Below are positions 51,401 through 61,000 of a stretch of DNA of 64,000 nucleotides, piece by piece; the first letter of the stretch is position 1, and each line of letters begins with the position of its first letter. The notes beneath the pieces are model-generated. The model was not told where the DNA came from and did no database searches. It saw nothing but the letters and a program-made list of their open reading frames with translations. The stretch comes from Vanilla planifolia. Taxonomy: Eukaryota > Streptophyta > Magnoliopsida > Asparagales > Orchidaceae. The stretch covers positions 42,004,633 to 42,068,632 of the forward strand of contig CM043875.1 in assembly GCA_023846275.1 (NCBI GenBank), given 5' to 3'. The position numbers and the translations under genes are program-made.

Positions 51401-54400
51401 TTATTGGTGTATTCAACTCCCATAAATGTACATGCATGACAAACTCCAACCATTTTTCACAACCTAATATTGGATAAATGTTACAGATGCGATCTCTTTT
51501 ATACAGTCATTCACATTATACTCATAATTTTTACTAAATACCCACATTAATATTATCATATTGGGCACTCTCAGCATTTGATGCAAATGAAATTCATTAA
51601 CCAACATGTGGGCCAAAATAGAATAAGTGACAAAAATAAAATATGTTGCACAATTAAATAATGATAATATTCTCTATTGGCATAGTACACTTGAGTAATA
51701 AGAAACAATTTCCTATAAATAGCCCAATCAAGAGACTCAATATCCACCCAGACTTGACCTTAAAAGTTGTATGATAATTAGTTTTTTATGTTCAATTTTA
51801 TAAAGAAACAAAACACTTAGACATATCAGACACATGTATCACTTAGTACAGTGATTAATTTACAAAAACAAAAAAAAGCTTGAAGCAGTGAGGTCAATCA
51901 GGACTTTAACATTTTATCTATCACAATGGCTTATATGCATTACCTTCAAGTAGAAAATTAAAGGCTCACCTGCTAGCGATTGTTGTGGAACGATACAAGC
52001 CAATCATGCATTGTGCAAGAGAAACAATTGTGAGGGATCTCATGGCACAATATTCTGATGAAGACTTCCATAGCTGAAAAATTCTCTAAGCTTTAGAATT
52101 CAGCTGGAAAGCTCAAAAATGAAGGTACCATAAGAGTTTATCACTAAAACTTACCTCTAAGGTAGCAAATAGACCAGGAAACATCAAAGTCATGGATCCC
52201 CTGTCCCCTAAGATCCCAGCAGCTATCTGAAAACTATTTGGCTTGCTGACATTCATTTCCTCCTTCAGCTGCTTGTCTAATTCCAGATCAATATCCCAAA
52301 GATGAAGAAAACAAAGGCTAAATCGAAGCAAATATCCTTCTATTGTATCCTTCACAGCATGACTTCTATCCATTTCAGTAACAATACTAGCTTTTGAAGA
52401 TTCACCTTGCAGAGCATGCTCCATTGCACGATTAATATCATGAGAAACATAATTTTCATTGCCACTTTGTGCATGGGATAGAGAAGCTAAAGAAGAAAGC
52501 TCAAATTCCAGGCTAGCAATTCCAGGAAAAGGGCAAGAACATATAATTGGATGTTTCTTGCTTTTACTAAATTGATGGGAAGATATCAGTCTTGCAGAGT
52601 TATTTATAGTTAAACCTGAATTGGCATCATAAGCTGAGTGCCCATAAGGTAACTTTCCATCATTGCTCTTAGTTAAGTAATTAGACAATTCCAGGAAATC
52701 CATACCTCTCCTATTAGGCTGCACCATTTTACCCTTGGGCACTTCATTTCGTTCAACGTCAGAACTTGTGGTTCCCAGTCGAAAGGAACCAGAATCATCA
52801 CTAAGAGGAACAAGCAATGTTGATGCAGAAGTAGTCCCTCCCAATATGCTTCCTGATATCACATTTATGCTGATACCACTACAAAAATGTTCCAGCATTG
52901 AATGTGATGCAGATCCACGTATAATCCTTTCAAGAGCACCAGACTTCATATCCCAAAGCCATAAGACACTGACAGAATCAGATGGTTTTGACATGCTTCT
53001 ACAAAGACATGCCAAATAACCTCTTTTGTTGTCCCATGCAACCACTGCTGGGCAACCAGGATGTCCAGGGAACATCCTCTCTACATGTAATGTTTCAAAT
53101 GAAACAAGAGCCACACAACCATCTTCACCTACAGAGAGAAAACAGTCTTTCCATGGCCGGTCAGTCAAGGCTGGTGGCATTATGATTTGCTTGACTGGGG
53201 CTATGTGGTGATGCATTACCAAAAGAGGTCTCTTAGAATCAAGATCCCACAAGCGGACAGTGCAGTCCATGCTTCCTGACACCAATATTCGTTGAAAGTT
53301 TGAGCTGCTTGCACTTGTAGGCATGTAATGTGCTGCCAAGCAAAGTATACCACCTGTGTGTCCCGAAAAAGAACATTCAATTGCATGTAGATTGGCATGG
53401 TTCGCCAGATTTGTCCCAGTAGAATTTGCATCAAGAGATTGATTCAAGAAGGAAACCACTTCGATTTCACCATTATAGAAGCCATAAACAACAGCATGTG
53501 GAGAATAAAAATCTTCAGAAAGCACCATTGAAGATGAAATGAAACGTTCTAGTGACACAAGGATACCATCTGTGTTTCCATCATTTAGAACATCCACAGG
53601 AGCAGAGCGTTGTCGAAAGCTGCAATTAAACTCCCCATCTAGTTCTTCATTGTGATGATATGGTTGAAAACCAGAAAAAGAACCTTTTCCCAAGAGTAAG
53701 CACGAACAAAAATTTCCATGCTCATTCTCCCCAACAGACTGAAGTTTGGACATAGACCAAACAGAGATATTGGGTTTCCACGCCAATAACCCTCCTACAG
53801 AAATTGAGACCGACTCTAGCCGGACGAGAGAGTCATTCAACTGAACGAAGCAAAATAATTGCCGCCCTCCACTTGCAAGTGGCTCAGAAGGAACCTCACA
53901 AACAAGCTGTGTGTCAAAGGCAGCGTCTGACACAGATATGTTAAACACCACTGCAGACCCATCAGAATACCACAATACAAATCTTTTTGGGGAATGCTCG
54001 TCTGAGACATGAATTTCTGATACACCGCCACTCAGACCGTTATAAAGGAACATTCCTCCGAGAAGAGTCAAATTCTTAGAAGAGTCTCCACTGCCAAGTT
54101 CAATACTCCGTAAAGAAATCTCCCCAAGAACCATACCACTTGATATGTTCCTAAATTCACAGCGAGATTCATATACTAGAGCCAAGAGAGTTCCTTTTTG
54201 AGCCACCACCGAGGCCTTCATACTCTCGCTAGACGAACTCTCCCCCGATCCGGATGTCAGAGAATCCGATGAAAATCCTCCATTAACAGAACTCGAACCT
54301 TCGCCATCGTCACCTGAATCCTTAGACAGCGCCAATAACTGAACTTTTCCGCTTCCATCAACAAGAAACACACCGTAATTCCCCTTCTCCGTTTCGTCCA

Positions 54401-54938
54401 CCATAATCTGCATGGACTTCACCAATTCGATTCCCAAGCTTCCATGGAAGACGGTTTGCACCACGAGAAGCGTCCCCGAGTCGACAATCAGCACGGAGCT
54501 CTTCGAGGACTCACCTGACTTGCAAACGAAGCAAACGTGCGGAAAAAAGGGGACCGCAGCCAAATGAGAAGGATTCCCGGCCCAAGGAGGAAGCTTCCGT
54601 CGGCGCCGACAGCGAAAGCTGCTGGTACTCCATACGCAGACCACGCCATCGGCGCTCGCGCTCAGGACCTCTGGACAGTGCATCACCGGATTAGTGTTTG
54701 AAGGTTCTGGATCGATGGCATCGGGAAAGCAAGAGGCGAAATCCACAATCTCGACAGCGTGGCCACAAAGGAGGGCAAGGGGCCGCACATCGCCACCGAC
54801 TATTTTCCAGAGGACGATGGCTCCGTCAGATCCTCCGGTGAATATGTACGCAGGGTTGTGGCCGACGACGGCAACAGAGGTAATGCAATGGGAAGGAGGC
54901 GAGGGGGACCACAGACACGCTACCGCCGGGCACTTCAT
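27489..54938 (-). CDS. WD40 repeat protein, WDR7 / rabconnectin-3 beta family
   Basis: Eight exons on minus: 54938-52155, 52073-51970, 51320-51251, 50996-50196, 48205-48003, 35526-35403, 28586-28380, 27632-27489. All are GT-AG and the joined frame is 1478 aa. The start has a strong context (CCACCATGA). N-terminal WD blades: [12 protein letters not shown] (35-46) and [12 protein letters not shown] (93-104). A central blade pair lies near 525-600 ([24 protein letters not shown]). The central-to-C-terminal part contains the conserved helical segment around the exon 3/4 join ([20 protein letters not shown]), then C-terminal blades ([37 protein letters not shown]). In animals the family works with DMXL/Rav1 proteins in V-ATPase assembly. 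The plant role is inferred. It fits my memory of the Arabidopsis At4g11270 class. Introns of 12.5 and 6.8 kb host retroelements. Confidence 0.93.
28790..29045 (-). other. Exon-like GC-richer island in WD40 intron 6, unidentified
   Basis: On minus, two frames stay open across this island, one reading [15 protein letters not shown] and the other [16 protein letters not shown] plausible acceptor (GATGCTAG) and donor (TTGTGG|GTATTC) flank it. It is not part of the WD40 protein, because exons 6 and 7 join directly in a conserved motif (SPDGE/GLVAF). It could be a captured exon, an organelle-DNA insertion or a transposon scrap. I do not recognise the peptide. Confidence 0.4.
31320..34935 (+). mobile_element. 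Degenerate Ty1/copia retrotransposon in WD40 intron 6 (antisense)
   Basis: Copia order is readable: gag 31330-31700 ([22 protein letters not shown]), protease remnant 32071-32097 (LDIGNSTHV), pre-integrase near 32460 (HYGHLNF), RT about 33150-33760 ([37 protein letters not shown] changed to MEN) and RNase H about 34250-34560. The best uninterrupted frame is 33394-33759. The probable 3' LTR at 34620-34935 carries a 41-bp tandem repeat. No 5' LTR was found. Many stops and frameshifts make it defective. Confidence 0.88.
34696..34857. repeat. 41-bp tandem repeat, four copies, in the copia 3' LTR region
   Basis: Units begin at 34696, 34737, 34778 and 34819, each starting ga-(g/a)tagtg-like and containing tatattatatta, with an exact 41-base period. 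It may be a duplicated LTR enhancer. Confidence 0.85.
37515..39588 (+). repeat. 5' LTR of the gypsy element
   Basis: It starts TGTTA and ends TATGACA. It aligns in order with 44467-47221: a ctctccctc block, attaaattgattt..gtgcttataatcacat, a ttggacatgatt block, and the terminal catacc..ggt..cagac block. Divergence is high. The left edge is uncertain; 37617 (TGTAATTTTAT) is an alternative start. Confidence 0.8.
42770..43500 (-). mobile_element. Probable solo LTR nested in the gypsy element
   Basis: On minus this block begins GC-richer, contains TATATAACGGCTA (AACGGCTA is frequent in plant copia LTRs), then a TATA box (TATATATAG near 43075) and a T-rich tail, and ends near CAATCA at 42777. It interrupts the gypsy 3' region, and no coding sequence accompanies it. 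The edges are approximate and no target-site duplication was settled. Confidence 0.45.
44467..47221 (+). repeat. 3' LTR of the gypsy element
   Basis: It begins TGTTA directly after the purine tract GAGAAGAGGAAA and ends GTGTGACG (expected CA mutated to CG). It is about 0.7 kb longer than the 5' LTR because of internal duplications. Confidence 0.8.
45313..46860. repeat. Duplication within the gypsy 3' LTR
   Basis: 45313-46210 is repeated, with a deletion, as 46211-46860: aacatgttag, ttcacttcattcacatga, ttggacatgattactcat and gcttatgctttacaagaga blocks appear twice in order. A further tandem pair of about 113 bp lies at 45404-45613. The 5' LTR has only one copy, so the duplication followed insertion. 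Confidence 0.75.
48206..50195. other. WD40 intron 4, no element recognised
   Basis: A 2.0-kb AT-rich intron. A 22-base T run lies near 50057-50079. A short minus-strand open frame around 48345-48480 follows an acceptor-like TTGCAG but is not needed in the protein, since exons 4 and 5 join in frame in a conserved region. Nothing else was seen. Confidence 0.6.
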
Positions 54939-54990
54939 GGTGGACTGCCCAGGTTCGGGTTAGTGTCTTACTGTATTAACAGCTATCGAT

Positions 54991-54992
54991 TA

Positions 54993-55062
<70 letters not shown>

Positions 55063-55092
55063 TGTATGTATGTATATATGTATATATGTATG

Positions 55093-55177
<85 letters not shown>

Positions 55178-55178
55178 A
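54991..55178. repeat. (TA)n / (TATG)n compound microsatellite
   Basis: About 190 bp of TA runs interspersed with blocks of TGTA tetranucleotides. It starts only about 52 bp upstream of the WD40 gene ATG, so it lies in that gene's 5' UTR or core promoter. Confidence 0.97.
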
Positions 55179-57996
55179 AAATATTTTATTAAAATATATA
55201 TTTACATTAGCATTAATTGAAATATTTTTTCATGTTGATTACAATGAACAGTATTTATGCAATTTATAAAATAAAAGACATTTTAGATATGATATTTTGA
55301 TAATTTAAGCTAATCTTCAACGTGATCCTTTGAATAGTAGAATCAACAAGCTATGTAATAAACTATCATCCGTTAAAAATAAAAAAGAATACAATGTTGC
55401 ATGATATCATTTTGAAATATTTTAATTGCAACTTTCCTTCTTTTCATTATTTCAGATGTTACCTTCCTATTTCATTCCTAACTTTCTTTATTCATAAAGC
55501 CTTATTCTTACTAATAACGTTCTCAAATGATCTCATGCAACATGCATCAACATATGTTGAATAGTTGGACAAGTCATTGATAATATGAGAATCTTTTTAA
55601 AATGATACTTGTATGAGTTCAAACTGATTTTGATCATTTGGCATCAAATATTTAATATATTTAATAGATATAATGAAAATCTTAAAAACAAGACTATAAT
55701 GTTTCTAAAAAAAGATATTTTTTATAAAAAAATCAACTTTGTTCAATATAAGCAAAAGATAATTATTTAATTTAAACATATAATTGTCCAATCTCTTGTT
55801 ATTTATCTTAATTAAATAAAAATAAAATATCATTTAAATATAATTATGTCACTATTATTATTTGCATGAAAAAAAAGTAAAGAAAAAAAGACACTCAAGT
55901 CATGAATTAAAAGGTAAAAATTATGATTTTAATAAAACACTTATAATAAGTAAAACACTATTGGAATATTAAATTTTTTAAAGTTAAGTTTAATATATAA
56001 TTCAATATGATAAAATTAAACAAATGAATAGATGTTAAGTTCTTTGTTATAGTAGGTGGATTTGATTTAAGAATAAAAAAAGTAAGAATAATTCTTTTTA
56101 TCTAATATTTATTCTCATTATAATCTTAATTGAATTGATGAATTCATATATTATCATTTTACATGATAAACATAGCAATTTTTTTTAATTATGCTGTCTA
56201 AGTTAATGAAATTTCATAACTACTTAGATATCAAAAATTTGAAAAGATAAGAGAGTATTGTTAATCATTAATTGTTAATATTGTCTAATTGGTTTGAATA
56301 TCACAAGACCAAACTATTTTCATTATAAAGATTTTTAAAATCATTTTTAAACTTAGAGCATAAAAATGATTTTTGAAATTATATTTCACTTAAAAAGGTT
56401 TTCAAAATTAAAAAATTAAAAAAAATGATGTGACACTAAATCCAAAGAGAATAGGTGAGGGTTGGCATAACAAAAATATGAACAGAGTTCTATACGAGTG
56501 TTGTTCAAAGAATTTACAAATAGGCATAAAGAGGGAAAGCATTGCATTAGTGAATGAAGGGTGTGTTGAAAGGCATGTGCAAATTTTAGAATAGTGAACA
56601 AGCATTCATAGATGTTACATAAAAAGGTAATAACCCCGTTGAGCAATTGCATAAGTGTATTCATTACAACACTCAAACGAGAATATAGGCATGTAGTAAA
56701 GCGAGGGGGTGCACGTGCAAGTGAATGTCTAACAAAGTAATGTTCAAGTACAACAATTATAATATATATTTTGCCAAGAGATATAATGTGTATTTAGCAA
56801 AAATTACAATAGTCAATGATGACATTATAATTATCGATGACAACCACAAAGAGGAGATAAGGGAAAAATTAGCCTTCCGTGATGGTTAAAAAGAAAAGAG
56901 AAAGTTAATATCCTATAAGGGGTTAGAGAGATATAGGTATGCATGCATCACAAAAAAATCTCTTTATGATTCTCAATTTGATGGCTAAACTCACAATCCT
57001 TTTTTCATTCATTTGCAATAGTTAAATAGATACAAAGAGAAGCCATAATCAAAAGTATAAATATAAAAATTGCTTCTAACTTAATATTATTATTATTATT
57101 ATAATTTGTAAATAAATGAGAAAATTAACAAAAATAAAAAAAATATTTATGGATTCCATAAATGACATGTTACTTATTAAATCTTAGGTTTTTTTTAATA
57201 ACACAATCACATAATAATTTCTTAAGACAACACCTTTAAACAAGTTGTCAAAACTATGCATGGCATGAAATCAAATTCAACATATTCAAATAATTTTGTG
57301 GAATGCATTTTCATAATTTCAAGTTATGACAACTTAACAATTATAATCAATTATGTCACAACATCAATAATTACAATTGTTTTATAATAAATAAAAATAA
57401 TTTGATCCCATTAACTAAAAGTATTTATCATTCTCAAAAAGGTTAAGTTATCATAATTGAATAACAAAATGATTGATATGATTTCTCACATGCAAAATTA
57501 AATTCATTCTATATTATTTATTTCGTCTATCATTAAATAGATTCCTAATGATTTATTTTAAGATAATTTAAATTTGTAAATTATATATAAATCAAATTAG
57601 TTAAATTCAACTAACCATAATGAAATTCAATTATGAAAAGCTTTTTCAATTGTTGTGTTTTATTTTTCTTTTTTTTTTCTTTTTGGATCATTCTAAATAG
57701 TGAAGATCACAAACTCTATCTCTCCTCTTTATTTTATAGCATTGTTTTAAAATTTTTAATAAAATAAATTATTGCTACTTAAATATACAATTAGCACAAA
57801 CAATTTTGTTATAAAAAAAGAATTCTTGAGCAAAATAAAATTAATTGAATAAGTTTTGGTATTTTTGTTATCGTTGCTTATCATTTAAAACAATACACTT
57901 AATTATCGATATAATTAATTTAATAAAATGAGCTCAAATTATTTTAAGAGCCGATCAAAAGTTGGGTCTTTTTCATTTTTAAAAAAAAAATACATG
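55179..57996. other. AT-rich intergenic spacer upstream of the WD40 gene
   Basis: Very AT-rich with only short, low-complexity open frames. A TTA trinucleotide run lies near 57085-57100. No gene or recognisable transposon was found. The proximal part should hold the WD40 gene promoter. Confidence 0.65.
57981..57990 (-). terminator. Pol III terminator of the second tRNA-Ser
   Basis: Ten A on plus (T10 on minus) lie just beyond the tRNA 3' end. Confidence 0.85.
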
Positions 57997-58078
57997 CGTC
58001 GCCTGAGAGATTCGAACTCTCGCGGGGAAACCCCATGTACTTAGCAGGCACACGCCTTAACCACTCGGCCAAAGCGAC
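57997..58078 (-). tRNA. tRNA-Ser(GCU), second locus
   Basis: Identical over 82 bases to the gene at 402-483: anticodon GCU, G discriminator, long variable arm and intact acceptor stem. The flanks differ completely from the first locus, so only the gene itself is conserved. On minus, a CAA motif lies about 5 bases upstream (GGCAAATT before the 5' end), the usual initiation context of plant tRNA genes. Confidence 0.97.
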
Positions 58079-61000
58079 AATTTGCCTACAACGGATATTT
58101 AAAAGTTATCTGTATTGTTTTCAATTTTTACAACCTTAATTTCGTCCAAGCCTTTATTTAATTAAACTAATATTTATGCTATCAATACGGTTCCATTAAT
58201 TGATAACAAAGCTTGTTCTATTTCACTTAGCTTTATTTATCAGTACCTTGTTATTTTTGAATTGGAGTTATTGAAAATATTTTACCTTATATTAGCGATA
58301 ATTTTTATAATATTACCTTCAAAATGCTTAACTTATTTGATAAGAAATATTGATTTGTGAAGTTTAAAAAACAAGCACATATACATATTGAAATAAAAAA
58401 ATTCCTATATTAGAAAAATTATGATTAGATATAAGTAAATTTGAGAGAAGTATATTTAAAAAATATTGAAAATATGTTAATGAATTTTTATCGTAGACTA
58501 TTTGAGCATTTTTCTTAGAAATTATTTATGGGGCAATTGGTTGATAGGCTTGTCATATCTTTTGAATATTAACTAAAAAAATTATACATTTAATTTTCTT
58601 ATTTTATTAATATTTAATGTTAATAAAATTTTTATAACATTTATATTAAAATTATTGATATTAGAGAATTCAATTGAAATTTAAGAGTTAAAAATATCCT
58701 AACTTTTTAATGTTATAATGCTTAATTTTCATAGAAATATAAATTGGGCATGCTTATGTCAAGTTTTAAATTCATGTAAGTCTCGTTACTTGTATTTGAA
58801 TAATTAAGTCAATATTATATTCATTTTTCACTTATCGTACCTTAACCTTAATCATGATCCAGACCTACTATATTCTACTCTTAAACTATGCAACTTATTT
58901 CAAATATTGGGTAAACATAGAGCTTTTATAAATATAGTATTAATTGTTTATTTTAGATGTACGTGTGTATGTATTTTCTTTTCAAATAATTTATAAGAGA
59001 TGATCGAGATTATCAAATGCAAGAAAGACAATAAAAATGTGCTTCAAAGATTCATGGGTGAAGATTAGACTTTTTATGTTTTAATTTATTAATGTTAAAC
59101 CTTTTAATTAGTGAATTAAAACGATTTAATACCTTTAGATTAAAGATAGTGGGAAGCAATCATCTGGTTATATTTAAAAAAAAAATTATTATATACAAAT
59201 TAACTCTTAATGTGCTTTTAAGTAAAAAAATATTGAGATAAATAGTCTCACATCATCTAACAAATGAAGAATATGTTTTATATGTAATATTATTATTTTA
59301 AGATATTCAAACTCCATTTAAGGACAAAACTAATATGAGTTAGAATAAGGTAATACAAATGGACGCTATCTTGATATAATAAGATAACATCATCACAAAT
59401 ATGTTATCACAATAACAAATCTTCTATTATAATGTAGTTTGTAGACAAATCAAATAGAAGTGCTGAGGTTGTAATGCTTAATATTGAAGAGGGGCGAAGA
59501 ATAATAATTTGGTGATATCTTAGAAAAAGAAATCATTGGATAATTAGTGATTCTTAAAAAGTTTCATAATAAAAAAAATATAAGGATAAATAATCCTATA
59601 TCATCTATTAATAAAAAGGTCTTGATGTTTATATATTATATAATGTTTTTAGTGTGTCGAGTCATCATTTAATGGCAAAGCTTATTTTAAAGAAACGAGT
59701 ATTTATATACTAAAGTGATATAACATATATAGCTAAATACAACAAGAAAATTATATATATATAAACAATACAAAAAATATAATAATCAAAGTTTTAAAGA
59801 AACAAAGACATGTAATTTTGTACTAAGATATCAAGATAATCAAGTACATAAACAACATATAAAATATTTATTTACATTTTATGTTAGTAATAGACATGTC
59901 TTAGGAATATCTCATTAGAGTGTCTTACTAAATTTTTTTTATCTTTTTTAAGGGTCGCATTTAAAACATTTTTTGTGTAGATGGTTGCACCATTCAATAT
60001 AAATTTTTAAATCTTTTATGATTTAAAATTTCCTATGAATTATTAAAAACGAAGAAAGATAAAAAAAAATAATATTAAATAATATTTTCTTATTATAAAA
60101 GAATAGCTACTATATATCTCTCTTTAATGTGATCATTTTATTCTCAAAAAGTTCACTAAAAAATAATAGAAAAGGGGAGAGCTCATGTGAACATGATGTA
60201 AGTGTTTTACATAATATGGAATCATCTACATATTTTTTGATTTAAGTGATAGTACATTTCAATAATCGATAAATATACATATATGATGTTATAAAAATTG
60301 AAACATATGATAAGAAAGAAATAAATAAAAAAAAGAAAGAATGAATGAAAGATTTTTTATGATGCTTCTTGATAAGCATAAGAAGAGTTTTGAGTCAAAA
60401 ATACTACCATATAATATTTTTTAATGAGAAATTGAATTATCTTAAACAAAAGGTTTCTACTTATAATAAAGAATGTTATGCTAAAATTCAAACTTTAAGA
60501 CTTTAGAAAAGCTTTTACTTCATTAGAAGTTTATCGTTAATAAGAACCACCAAAAATTGAAATTTATAAAAATCTGAATAAATTTAAACATGTATTTAAA
60601 ATGAATAAAAATTATCAATATATCTTTTGGTTATTCTATTATTTATTTAACAATAACAAAAATCATATTACTATATTTACTAATACTTTTCTAAGTATTT
60701 ATTTATAATAGAAAAAAATTGAAAATAGGAAAACAAATGAAAAAACTTTAAAGAGTTTAGAAACCAAAAAAGAACCCTTAATGTTAAAATGCAATGACAA
60801 TATGAAAAAAATGAAGGAGAAAGATAATATAAAGGGTGAGGTAATCAAGGAAACCTCTAAGGGTCATCATGTAAAAAACTAATAATTTGAGTATGTTAAA
60901 TTGTTAGTTTTCATGAAATATTATTATGAAACGTAATATAGTATGAGTGTTTTGTATGACATAGAATCATTTGCATATATTTTGATTTAAATGATTGCAC

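Noticed and set aside
54759-55220. 153-codon plus-strand frame rich in Tyr and Ile
   Set aside because: It is antisense to WD40 exon 1 and continues into the TA microsatellite; low complexity, not a gene.
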